Of a DNA stretch of 64,000 bases, positions 20,721 to 30,828 are shown in pieces. This DNA comes from Sphaerulina vaccinii (taxonomy: Eukaryota; Ascomycota; Dothideomycetes; Mycosphaerellales; Mycosphaerellaceae): the NCBI GenBank assembly GCA_022570795.1, contig JAKUDP010000002.1, positions 2,294,001 through 2,358,000 on the forward strand, in the 5' to 3' direction. Positions within the stretch are counted from its first letter, which is position 1, and each line of letters starts with the position of its first letter. Under the pieces are notes generated by a model. That model was not told the DNA's origin. It ran no database searches and saw nothing but the letters and a program-made list of their open reading frames with translations. A program made the position numbers and the translations under genes.

Positions 20721-23700
20721 ATGGCGCTGTTTGGGAGTAGGAGGAGGGGCAGCAGTGCGGCGAGGGTAAGTCCGGCTATGCACAAGGATGCTGATTATTA
20801 CAGTCAGAGCACGTCTGACAAGCAATCTTCTTCTTCTCAACAGCAACCTCTCGATGCGAACACCGCCTACGCTGCCAATGTAGCAGCACGCGCCGCTGCT
20901 GCTGGCTCTCGACCAGGAACGAGCAGTGGTCTCTCTTCTGCAGCAGCCGCTGCTGCTCTGCGATCCGTCACGTCGAGTCCCGAGCCCGTAGGCAGTATAC
21001 AAACTAAGCGCATGGTCAGGAGAGGGAGCAATTCATCCATCGGCAGCGCGAGCATCATGAGTGGGAGGGGAGGAGCTCCAATGCGCGGAAGCATGCAGAG
21101 ACAAGGCAGTCAGGGCTCCATGACAGAGCGGACATTCAGGTCGCCATCTCCTGGCAGGAGTCGGACGAACAGCTTCACGAATGGAGGTCCATCGTCGCCT
21201 ACATATGACGCGCCACCTGTGCCCACCATACCGAAGAATGTACAGCAACGCGCGCATTACCGGTCCTCGAGTGTAGATCCGCCACAGCGAGTGTACTCAC
21301 CCACACCCAATGGCAGAGGAGCGCGGACGAGCAGTATGGACAGATCGACGCTGCCTCCACCAGTGTCATCGAAGAAAGGAGCGCGACTATCAGATGTCCA
21401 TGAAAGCGAGCTAGAACGATCAAACAGCCAGCGGGCAGGTCAGAACTTCTCGAGGCCAAGGACGTCAGTCGATACATCGAGTCCTACGAGTCCGACTGCT
21501 GGAAAGCAATATGTACACGGCACTGGCGCCTGGCATTCAGAGCCCGTACAGAACATATCGAGAACCAATGGTGGGTCTGGCCCAAATCCAGATGATCTTG
21601 CGGCCAAGATGGCGAGAATACAAGGCGCGCAGGGCCAGAGCGTACAGAGGTCAAACACGACATCTTCGCAGCAAGGACAACAGCTGAAGTCGTATACACA
21701 GCCCACGATCACTGGAACTGCTGTCAGACCTCAGGCGAGACCCCAGCAAGCTACGGAGACTGTCATGGTCTACGATTCTGGCTCACGAACGTTTGTCCCA
21801 CAGATCAAGACGAAAGCAGAGCCATCGTCACAGGGAGGAAGTGCACCGGCATATGATTCCAATTCGAGAACATTCGTCCCACAGGTCAAGACGAAGCCTG
21901 CTGCGGTGGAGGCTCCTCTTCCTACACAGCGAGAACAGGTGGCAAGTCTCCCAGCAGCAGCGCTGGGTACATATGACCCCCATACGCGCTCCATTGTTCC
22001 AGTACTACAGGCGCCCAAAACGCAATCGAAGCCTGCACTGGAGTCCGGACTTGCTTCGCAGTCACCCGCACTCAAGCCCGGAGAGTATGACCCTGCCACT
22101 CGAACTATAGTGCCTAGTTATGTCAAGCCATCCACACCTGAGCCTGTACTTGCGCCGCCTCCACGAAATCCTGCCAGGCTCTCCCCTAACAACAGTCCAA
22201 GGACTTCTGTAGTTCGCGAGGATCCAGATGAGGATGCTGCTGCTTTGGACACTCCTCAAAGTTCTAGGATCATTCAAACTTCGGTTGGGCCAGCCAAGTC
22301 TTATGTGTCTGCTCAGCAACATCAAAGATCTTCGAGTCTGGACGTGCCATCTCGAAACACGCCAAGCAATCGCGGACGACAGGTATCGGCGTCTCCAACG
22401 CCTTCGCAGCGCAAGACACACTTCTCTGCGTCTCCGGTGTCGCCAGCCGAGAGGCACGAGCCTCCTCCACGAGACATCTCGCCTGCCAAATCTGCTCTCA
22501 AGCATTCTTCTCCTGCTGCTTCTGTTCGGGCCGCTTCACCACTCGCGCACTTTACCAAAGGACCTGGTAGTGATGCGTCTAGTCTATACTCGCAGGATGG
22601 CATCTCTTCAGGCAAGAAAAAGAAGTCTGTGCGTGTGAGCTTCGATGAGCAACCGCATGAGATCGATGCATCTGCTGCCGCAAGCCCTAAGATCTTATCG
22701 CGTGAGCGCTCGCCCATGCTGGATGATGACGACGACGAAGAGTTCTCGAAGCCACGGCCTGCTCTGCCGACTTTTGGCAGTGTTCGCAAGAATCGAGAGG
22801 TAGCGGAGAAAGTTACGGAAATGGCACCAGACCGCCTCGAACGCAGCAACGATCACGCTATTGGTGGGATCCTTCACGCAAATGGCACTCCGAAGCCGGC
22901 GATGGAGCCAATGCCTCCTATCGTGACCAGCAAGGACGTTGCTGCGAACATCAGTGACAGCGAAAGTGTCTCTGACGTTGGCGATCTTGGCGATTATGCT
23001 GCCGCGAATGCCGCCGTTGTCAGTTTGCCTGAGAAGACAGCCGGCCAGACGCCGCAAATCCACGAGGAGCCTAAGGAGAAGAGCCCAGTCGAGCCAATAG
23101 TTAGGGACTTTGCCTCGTCTGGATCTACTGCTCAACGGCATGACCCAAGCGTGCCAGATATCACTCTGCTCCCGCCTACGCCGGGTACTGAAGAGTTCAA
23201 ATCGCTGGACAACAGGCAGTCTGCAGAGATAATCGTTCCTGGTGGTTGGAGTGCTGAGGATAAGACCGACGCCAAGTCAGCCACAACGAGCACTGCAGCT
23301 TCGAGCACTGCTCCAGTCATTGTGCAGACTCCTGAAGAACATTCGCCGATGCTGCATCCTATAGATGAGGATACAGACACAGACGATGCCGAATTCAGCG
23401 ACGCTGCAGAAGATCCTTCAGAGTTTGAAGGCGGCTTCGCTTCGCTTGATGCTATCGCCGTCAGTCCAATCGTCGTCAAGCCTTCACCAGGACCTTCACC
23501 AATCACCGGCACGACGTCGCCTCCTGAGAGCCCTGCTGCACAGAAGGCAGTCAGGCAGACAGAAGCGACAAATGGCACAACGGAAGACAAGTCGAGCGGA
23601 GACTGGACATCGGCGACTGCATACTGGTCACAGCTGAGCAGAGAGCAGCGCGAGCGCATCGAGCGCGACCACATGTCTTCGGATGATGAGGCAAGACCTT

Positions 23701-25466
23701 CGCCAGCTGTCATGAAGAAGACGAGAAAGACGACCACGAAGCCTGTAGCTACCGCCACGTCTACACAAACCACTCCGAGGTCTGTGCCATCTCACCGCGA
23801 TGCTCAACCTGCGCAGCCAGCTCTGAAGAAGACTATGCGTGCTCAGCCAGAACCTACACCCGTGGCGCCGAGTCACTCGATGCGTAGGTCGATGCGTGAT
23901 GGTGGAGGGCTTTCGAGTGGATCCCTGCGATCGTCATCTGCACAACCAGCAGCGCCGGAGCCACGAGCAGGATCGTTCACAAGGAAAACGATGCGTCCAC
24001 AGTCGTCCAGTGCGGGCACTCCTTCTACTTTGACAAACAGTCGTGTTTCGCAAGAGCTGCCCACCCCACGGCCTGTTCTGACGAGACCGGTATCTTCTGC
24101 CTCCACGACACGGGCACCTCCTGTAGTTAGCACGAGATTGCAGAAGGAGCTGAGCCACGACTCCGACTCTGAAAGCAGTTTCAAGAAAAAGAAGCGTTCT
24201 GCCAATGGTGCCATGACCATGAGGAGCAGTATGCGTGGCGGGCCGCCAGCGCAGGAACAGCGACCATCATCTCCAGACCCAGTGCGCAAAGGCAAGGGCA
24301 AGGACTCGTTCAGCATCCGCTCGCTATCTCCTACAGGCTCACTCTTCGGACGCAAGAAGATGAAGGATGTGAGAGCGGAGATTCGTGGTAGCTCAGTTGA
24401 GCCCACTAGTCACAAGACGACCATGCGTACTTCGCAGCCAGCGCCAGCCAAGACTATGCGTCAGACTCCTGCTGCAGCGCCTGCGCAGAAGAGCTCAGGC
24501 TCGAGATTCAAGTCTCGCTTCGCAGACTCAGACGACTCCGATGACGATGCTCCGGCACCTGTCAGGAGAGCTGGAGGCGGCGGATTCAGAAGTCGCTTTG
24601 CGGATTCGGACGATGAGGAAGAAGTCCTGACACCAGTACGTGGCATTCCTCGCAGGAAAGGCCAGGATGATGGCGACTCCACAGACCTAGACGACTCAGA
24701 CGCCGAAGGAGGACGTAAGCCATTCTCTCGAGGTCGTGACAAGCAGACAGCGCCACTCGTGCCAGACCCGGCCGACGTGGACAAAGCCATGGAAGCCGCA
24801 CGGAAGAAGCTAGGCATAACTGCTAGCCCGCCCTCGACTCCACAGAAACACGACGATGCTCAAGGCTCAGCTCTGGCTCAAGGCAGTCTGCGAACCAGCC
24901 AAGCCGCACCTCCAGCACGACCTCAATCGCCAGACATCAACTCAGCCAAGAAAAAGAGTTTCATGGGAGGTTTCCTTCGTCGTAACCGCAACAGCCAAGC
25001 AAGCGTCATGACTGTCTCCGGTCTACCACAAAGCGATAGCGCAGTCTTCGCGGATACACCAACTGGCCCACCTCTGGCCACCACCAGGCCTCCTACGCAA
25101 CGAAACTCCTCTTATATCGGAACCGAACGTCCGCAATCGCCCACCGCATCTTCTGGAAAGTTGATCCGTCGCTCATCAGCTCAAGCTCGTCAACGCATGG
25201 TTCGAGGAGACTCATCTTACTCAACAGCTACCGCTCCTCCGATGATTGGCGAGACTCGTTGGGAGAACGGTGATGTTCCTCCTGTTCCTGCCATCCCTCA
25301 TGATGTGCAGAGTCTTAAGGGTGACATGCGTCCTGCAACGAGTGATGGGCAGGGTGTGAGGTTTAGTGAGGATATTACTGGTGGCTCTCCTGGAGCGTAT
25401 AGCACTAGGACTGGGAAGAAGAAGAAGTTTGGGCTGTTGAGACGGGCTTTTGGACTGCATGACTAG
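20721..25466 (+). CDS. Large disordered SEG1-like eisosome-type scaffold protein
   Basis: A single 1581-residue exon, ATG preceded by an A/G-rich leader. The protein is overwhelmingly Ser/Pro/Ala/Thr-rich and disordered, with conserved islands: an N-terminal NTAYAANVAARAAAA, then AAAAAALRSVTSSPEP and QTKRMVRRGS (about 50-100); four tandem motifs of the form YD-x4-R-[ST]-[FI]-VP (about 349-466); an acidic region with DDDDDEEFSKP; many KTMR/SMR motifs (about 1030-1260); two SRFADSDD acidic repeats (about 1265-1300); and a basic amphipathic C-terminus KKKKFGLLRRAFGLHD suited to membrane contact. The VQTKRM-type island after an Ala-rich run and the basic tail resemble fungal Seg1-family proteins, which stabilise eisosomes under the plasma membrane. 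The assignment is from memory of the family pattern, so moderate. Confidence 0.6.
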   Translation: MALFGSRRRGSSAARVSPAMHKDADYYSQSTSDKQSSSSQQQPLDANTAYAANVAARAAAAGSRPGTSSGLSSAAAAAALRSVTSSPEPVGSIQTKRMVRRGSNSSIGSASIMSGRGGAPMRGSMQRQGSQGSMTERTFRSPSPGRSRTNSFTNGGPSSPTYDAPPVPTIPKNVQQRAHYRSSSVDPPQRVYSPTPNGRGARTSSMDRSTLPPPVSSKKGARLSDVHESELERSNSQRAGQNFSRPRTSVDTSSPTSPTAGKQYVHGTGAWHSEPVQNISRTNGGSGPNPDDLAAKMARIQGAQGQSVQRSNTTSSQQGQQLKSYTQPTITGTAVRPQARPQQATETVMVYDSGSRTFVPQIKTKAEPSSQGGSAPAYDSNSRTFVPQVKTKPAAVEAPLPTQREQVASLPAAALGTYDPHTRSIVPVLQAPKTQSKPALESGLASQSPALKPGEYDPATRTIVPSYVKPSTPEPVLAPPPRNPARLSPNNSPRTSVVREDPDEDAAALDTPQSSRIIQTSVGPAKSYVSAQQHQRSSSLDVPSRNTPSNRGRQVSASPTPSQRKTHFSASPVSPAERHEPPPRDISPAKSALKHSSPAASVRAASPLAHFTKGPGSDASSLYSQDGISSGKKKKSVRVSFDEQPHEIDASAAASPKILSRERSPMLDDDDDEEFSKPRPALPTFGSVRKNREVAEKVTEMAPDRLERSNDHAIGGILHANGTPKPAMEPMPPIVTSKDVAANISDSESVSDVGDLGDYAAANAAVVSLPEKTAGQTPQIHEEPKEKSPVEPIVRDFASSGSTAQRHDPSVPDITLLPPTPGTEEFKSLDNRQSAEIIVPGGWSAEDKTDAKSATTSTAASSTAPVIVQTPEEHSPMLHPIDEDTDTDDAEFSDAAEDPSEFEGGFASLDAIAVSPIVVKPSPGPSPITGTTSPPESPAAQKAVRQTEATNGTTEDKSSGDWTSATAYWSQLSREQRERIERDHMSSDDEARPSPAVMKKTRKTTTKPVATATSTQTTPRSVPSHRDAQPAQPALKKTMRAQPEPTPVAPSHSMRRSMRDGGGLSSGSLRSSSAQPAAPEPRAGSFTRKTMRPQSSSAGTPSTLTNSRVSQELPTPRPVLTRPVSSASTTRAPPVVSTRLQKELSHDSDSESSFKKKKRSANGAMTMRSSMRGGPPAQEQRPSSPDPVRKGKGKDSFSIRSLSPTGSLFGRKKMKDVRAEIRGSSVEPTSHKTTMRTSQPAPAKTMRQTPAAAPAQKSSGSRFKSRFADSDDSDDDAPAPVRRAGGGGFRSRFADSDDEEEVLTPVRGIPRRKGQDDGDSTDLDDSDAEGGRKPFSRGRDKQTAPLVPDPADVDKAMEAARKKLGITASPPSTPQKHDDAQGSALAQGSLRTSQAAPPARPQSPDINSAKKKSFMGGFLRRNRNSQASVMTVSGLPQSDSAVFADTPTGPPLATTRPPTQRNSSYIGTERPQSPTASSGKLIRRSSAQARQRMVRGDSSYSTATAPPMIGETRWENGDVPPVPAIPHDVQSLKGDMRPATSDGQGVRFSEDITGGSPGAYSTRTGKKKKFGLLRRAFGLHD

Positions 25467-26720
25467 AACTCATGCTGGTTTCATTGTAAGGAGGATTGAA
25501 TACTAATAACCTTTTTAATATGTTTTGTATGAGGATGGAGGGAAGAGACAGGAGAATGCGCTATCAGTGCGCGATGCATAGACATGCAGCATGATGGGAA
25601 TTGAAGGCGGAAGAAGAACTTGTAATTAGTGTATACCCAGCCCATTACTTGCGGGGCTCTGTGCAAAATTGAATGTTTGTTTTAATCTTTCAAGCCGAAG
25701 GGCAGGCACTGCTTTCAAGAATAAGGCGGCGATTTATCGATCGACCTGAAGTGACGTGACAAGACCAACAGGACGCCGACGACTGTCCTGACGACGACGA
25801 GTAACGTTGGCTTTGCTCTCTGTCTGCCTGTGATTCAAGGGACTGCTCGCAGGCAGAGCTCCGATACTTCTTGTTCGTATGAAGCTGTACTTCATGGACC
25901 TTCGCGCCGGGCGAGCCGTCGACACATCAACTCGTTGAGGAGGACGCCAAAGATATGAAAGTCTGACACATCCTTCGTGAATCGACCTTGGCCTTCATGC
26001 GCAGACAAAGAAGATGTTCATCAATGCTGTGACTTTAGGCGCAGAGCTTCCTGGGCTCTGTGGTTTCAGACCTACTCGTGCTTGCGAGAACTGGTTCTAA
26101 GGTACTTGTTGACCACAGTGAGTTGACTGACGGCAAGGAGGCAATATGAGAATTTGGAATCAGCTTCTCGTCGAATCGCAGAATGAGGTAAGTTATCTAC
26201 TGAAGAGTGTGGCTGTCAGAAAAGCCGCTATCTCACCTCTAGAAGATGGCTAAACATAGATGGACTGGAAGAGTTGTTGGTCCTGGTAGGTATCTACTGT
26301 GGAGAGGGAATGCAGACGACAGCCGCATAAAGGGTTACTGATCTCGTCTGATCTTCGACATCACGATGTGAGTACGATCAGCAAAGGTCTTTAGAGAGCT
26401 CTTCGTAGCATATGCTCCGTACTCCATCAATGGCCATATGACAAGCACAGGTCACCTGGTCTTGCTGAAATCTTAGGAGAACATGTCAACAGAACATTAG
26501 CGTAACAAAGGGAACACGAAAGAGGAGACATTGATACTGGGGAATTCATGGATTTGTGAGAGATCAACTCTTTCATTCTTTACTTATATCATAAAAGTCA
26601 GAACTTACCTCCCAGTCTGCATGCAGATCAACTGCATGAGAAGTCAAAGTGCAACATGCATGCAAACAGATGACCTACCAGTACCTACCAGTACATTGTC
26701 CCGGATAAGTCACTGGGAAT
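25467..26720. other. Convergent intergenic region, nothing recognised
   Basis: About 1.25 kb between the SEG1-like gene and the small minus-strand gene. Just before 26700 is a short repeat of CTACCAGTAC. No coding signal. Confidence 0.35.
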
Positions 26721-27125
26721 CTAGGCCTTCTTAGCCGCAATAGTGACGACCTTCGCCTTTCCAGCGGCAACAATAGCATTCTTGCCTCTAAACGGTCTCG
26801 AGAAGCTCCTGACTGGTAAGGTCACCGCAGTGGCTGTTCCAAAGACAACATTGGGTGTAGCGAAAGGATCCTCGTTGAGGAAAGGAAAGTCGGACAACTT
26901 CACCTGTGCAGCCTTCTCCTCCGCAGCCAGCTTCTCATGAAGAATCGCAAGCGAGTTGTTGGAGAGAGAAAGAGCCATCTTGGCGCGCTGCTCGGGAGAG
27001 GGGTTCTCGTACTTGTTGGTCTGCTTGTTCCAAATTTGTGGCATATGTTCGCCACAGCCGCAGGTACACCATGGTGGACCTTCTGGAGGCGAGGGAGGGT
27101 TGGAGCCGAGAGGACCGCCTGACAT
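26721..27125 (-). CDS. Small orphan protein, 134 residues
   Basis: The frame from the ATG at 27125 reads MSGGPLGSNPPSPPEGPPW, then a Cys motif (WCTCGCGEHMPQIWN), a helical middle (SPEQRAKMALSLSNNSLAIL, HEKLAAEEKAAQVK) and a basic, Ala/Val-rich end (RGKNAIVAAGKAKVVTIAAK). No signal peptide. Gly/Pro, Cys and helix order is consistent with a real small protein, and the frame is free of low-quality stretches. I do not recognise a family; the CTCGCGEH cluster could bind metal. It has no close neighbour on the same strand. Confidence 0.5.
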   Translation of the reverse strand: MSGGPLGSNPPSPPEGPPWCTCGCGEHMPQIWNKQTNKYENPSPEQRAKMALSLSNNSLAILHEKLAAEEKAAQVKLSDFPFLNEDPFATPNVVFGTATAVTLPVRSFSRPFRGKNAIVAAGKAKVVTIAAKKA

Positions 27126-29650
27126 GTTTGCTGATGTTGTAGATATGAGTTTGTTGGGGAGGGAGAAATTCGTGCCGGACGAATGTTCTAGATCTGGTAT
27201 GGAGGTAGTTAGGCGTTTATTGATGGTCTGGAGAGTGAGTATGCAGTGGATGGAGAAGGGGTGTTATATAGATTGTTGGATCTGGGAAGAACAAGGAGGG
27301 TATACTGATGGCGTTCATGTCTTTGTTCAACATAGAAAGAAGCTTTGTTCAGTACGAAGTAGGAGTCTTCGAACAAAGGCCAGGTAGCTTTGTACTCTTG
27401 TATGGCAGAATAGCATTGTAGAAGTAGATTCTCTCGAACAATGAATTATGGAAGACTGTCCTTGCGGGTAGTCCTTGTTGTAGTTGTACAAGAGAACAAA
27501 GCCAGCCTCCATCATCGTAGGTACACTGGGGGTAGCCTTGGCATGTTTGGATCTTCCATGTGTTCCAATGCCATTCTGTTGGTCTTGTGTACATCAGTTG
27601 AACGATCGAGTGACGAGTCTCAAGAAGGGGCTCGAGATGAGTCTTGAGACCAAGACAGATGTCTATATGGTAGGACTGAAGAGGTCATCTCTCGTTCGAA
27701 AGTGGTAGGCGCAGATTTACTGACCAGTACCATCGGCCATGTCCTCGCAATTCTTCAGATCAACTTCTATGCTCTGCTGTCAGCGTCCACAGCCATGTGA
27801 GGAGCATTGTCTTGGTGGCCTGTGCTTGTTCAGAGACATGCCTGGTCGCCTTGGTACCATCGATCACAAAGTATCTCTGTCCTGTGCCATAGAATGTGCC
27901 ATGATCGAGTGCGGTCCCCCTACTATCTCGTGCTTCACATGCGAGAGTATTGCATACCAGAACATCTGGCTGAGAGACTCGTATACCTCGCTATCGTCGT
28001 GTACATGGTGCATGCTTTGACGACGCTGGCCAGCCTGCCAACCCGTTTGATCTTGCCCTCGACGTGTCCGAGACACTGCAGTCACCCATTAGCTGCCGTC
28101 TTCGCGTTCTCGTTGCCACGAGGGCCTGACCGGGATCATTGCATACTTTCTGTGGCTTACATGCGATATACGAGGCTTGATGGACCCTAGCTGAAGTTGA
28201 GCTGTGTCTCGGGCCAGAAAGCACACGCGTCAGGCTAGTTTTGGTGCCGGCATCCTGTCTACTAGTGCCTGATGGCTATAATGAAAGCAGACAAGTACAA
28301 GCGACGAGTCAGTGCTCTAAGTCCCGTAGTCTTGCTTTTTTGTGGCCTTGAAGGTTGTCCTTTTACTGGTTCTGTGCCGGGTCTCAGCCTCAAGCTGCAA
28401 GATGTATTGGCGGAGGCAGACATCCATTAGTGTGCCATCAGGAGAGCTGCTTGTTATTGCTTATCGATGCTTCACGATTCGTGGTAGCTTCATTGGGAGG
28501 TCTTCACATACACTTCTAGACCGCGTAGAGTATCTCATGTTGGGCGTTCTCGAGCGATCACCAGGTTCAGGCCAACATGAAAGACGTGTGTCGTGGTACG
28601 ATATTGTGGAACGCCACTGCGTGAGTTCTTGCTCGATGAAGGCGAAGTAACTTGGTGGACAAGCCAGCGCTGCCTTGTTTGATGATGTGCCGTGCCATTG
28701 TGGCCACTTCTTGATCGCAAAAGTCCGTTGGGGACATGGTATGATCTTTCAGGGTTCGTGAACTGGACAAAGGGGCATCGAGTTCAGTACTTCAAACTTT
28801 GGACAATCCAGACGTACGTCAGGATGAAGGTACTCAGCTCTCCGTGATCTGTGTTGAAGGAAGACATTGTTCGCCTGGAAGAGTGAAGTTCTCTCTCTCC
28901 CGCCCGCTTGGCTTGGCACTTGGACAAGTCTCAATTTGCTGCCTGTCCTGTCACACCGATCAACTTCTCGACATCATCAAGACCTATCAAGATCGTATCA
29001 GATTTGCTCTGGCATCACGCAGCAGAGATTGCGGCATGGCCATACTGGCGGCCCTGTCGCACAAGTCGTGTCCGGTATGGTCCGGCAATCTCATCGCGTG
29101 GAGTCGTGGAGTCGCGGAACATCCCTGTGAAGGTTGTGATGATGCGGCCCCAGATACCGAGCACACTAAGAGTGATGAGGCTGCAAGCTCTAGCCGCTAT
29201 GATTTCGCTGATTTTGAGACGACGAACGCTGGGCGGCAATGGCTGAACTTAGACTGAATGAGGGCAGACGCCACGCCCTCTACCGGGACCACTGCAAGCC
29301 TGGATATATGGCAGCCTTCGCTTAGTTCTACCTGGGATCCAACAGCTACCTACGGAAGTAGCGAGACTCTAGGCAGACCAGCTGCGGATCCTTAGCACTC
29401 TGCTCTCCTATCCGGTCACCTCTTCTGACAGCTACTGTCAGACAAGGCATCACCGGCGTCGGCCAACTGCATTGATCGGAAGTTCTTAGGTCACGTTTGT
29501 CGTACATCCTTATCTTTGCCTGATTGAGACTCTGTGCAAAAGACTTGCAGAGAGCTCACATCGTTGCGATCCGATCACTGCGAGCCAGCGCGAAGAAGCG
29601 CACGACTTCGTTCATTGCAGGTCTTGACTGATATCTCTGACACTTTCGAA
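27126..29650. other. 2.5-kb gene-poor region left of the polysaccharide locus
   Basis: Many short overlapping frames, none with a start codon, domain and continuous protein pattern together. The best is a plus-strand frame at 28799-29257 ending HPCEGCDDAAPDTEHTKSDE and RYDFADFETTNAGRQ, which lacks an ATG. A frame at 28342 starts with GTG and has a signal-peptide-like beginning. These may be decayed gene pieces. No transposon signature seen. Confidence 0.35.
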
Positions 29651-30680
29651 ATGGATATCAAGGACAAACCAGTACAATGGCGATCTTGGCGGCCGTCGTC
29701 GTCCAAGCACAGTACTACATTGCTAGAGTTACTGGTCTTGGTACTGATCATGTCAGCGATAATATACCGTACACATGGTGCGGACAGTAAGTCCGATTTC
29801 AGTCCAAGAGACCTCGATAACACACCTAACTTGCGAAGACTTCGGGCAGACGTTCCTGAGCAGATCAGAAGAATCAGGTCCTTTTGCTAAGGGCATCAAG
29901 CTCCGTATCTTGACTGTGGGAGACTCGATCACTGCCGGTGCTGTGAGTCCAGATGGCACAGATGGTCCAAGTACCGACGGTAACGCATGGCGACTCTTTC
30001 TCCGCAAGTCGATCATTGACGAAGGTACGAAAATTGTGATGCGACTGATTAGAAATGATAGTCATCACGGCTTGCTAACATGGAACTGATCAGGAGTCGA
30101 CACTGCAGATATCGACTTCATCGGCTCGAAAAGTGACGGCAAGAACAATCCTGACAACCAGCACGAAGGTTGGGGAAATCAGAAGATCAACAGTGTTCTG
30201 AGCCATCTCCTAGGCAGCAAGTCGTTACTAGAACACCCGAACCTTATCCTGATCCATGCTGGTACAAACGACATGAACGTCGCACCTCCAGATGAGCATC
30301 CAAAAGACGCCCATACTAGGATGGGCGTGCTTCTGGACGAGATCTATTGCCAGGTGCCCGAAGCTGTGGTCGTTGTGTCGAAAATTATACAAAACGACTG
30401 GAACCAGGAACGGACAGATGCCTTCAATGCTTTGCTTCCAGGAGTCGTGTCGAATCGTGTAGCACAAGGCTACAAGGTTGTCATAGCCGACCATTCTGCA
30501 GTCAGAGCGGGTCACGACAAAACGCATCCAAGCGATACAGGCTACTCTCAGATGGCAGCCAACTACATGGATGCGTTGCTTTCCATTCCATCCGGCTGGC
30601 TACAGGCACCTCACAAAGCAGGCAAGACAACACAGACGTGTCATCGCAAGGACTACAATTGGCGGGAGGAGATAGAATGA
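29651..30680 (+). CDS. Membrane-anchored SGNH/GDSL hydrolase, three exons
   Basis: Exons 29651-29786, 29839-30024 and 30094-30680 (introns 52 and 69 bp, branch CTAAC in both) join in phase to 302 residues. A single N-terminal membrane helix (LLELLVLVLIMSAIIY, about residues 22-38) makes it a type II or secreted-anchored protein. All SGNH blocks are present: block I RILTVGDSITAG with the catalytic Ser, a Gly in block II (EGWGNQKIN), block III HAGTNDMN with Asn, and block V DKTHPSDTGY with the His. Such enzymes remove or transfer acetyl groups on carbohydrates. It is the leftmost gene of the glycan locus and is convergent with the DUF3431 gene. A role in trimming or placing acyl groups on the polymer is likely but inferred. 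Confidence 0.85.
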
Positions 30681-30828
30681 GCTCGCCTGCATTGTAGACT
30701 CCATCATATGTATTATAAGATTATAAGAAGGCCCAACAAGAGTCAATCTAAAAGAGGGTCGAGATATGTCATCCTCTGTGCACTTCACAATCATCATATT
30801 GTCTCTGTCAATGAGAAAGTACGCTAAG

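Noticed and set aside
23132..23773. 213-codon minus-strand frame rich in Ser and Val
   Set aside because: It is the antisense of the low-complexity SEG1-like gene; Ser/Ala codon bias creates long false frames opposite such genes.
28342..28650. Possible small secreted protein
   Set aside because: Signal-like start depends on a GTG codon and the rest has no Cys pattern or family; not supported.
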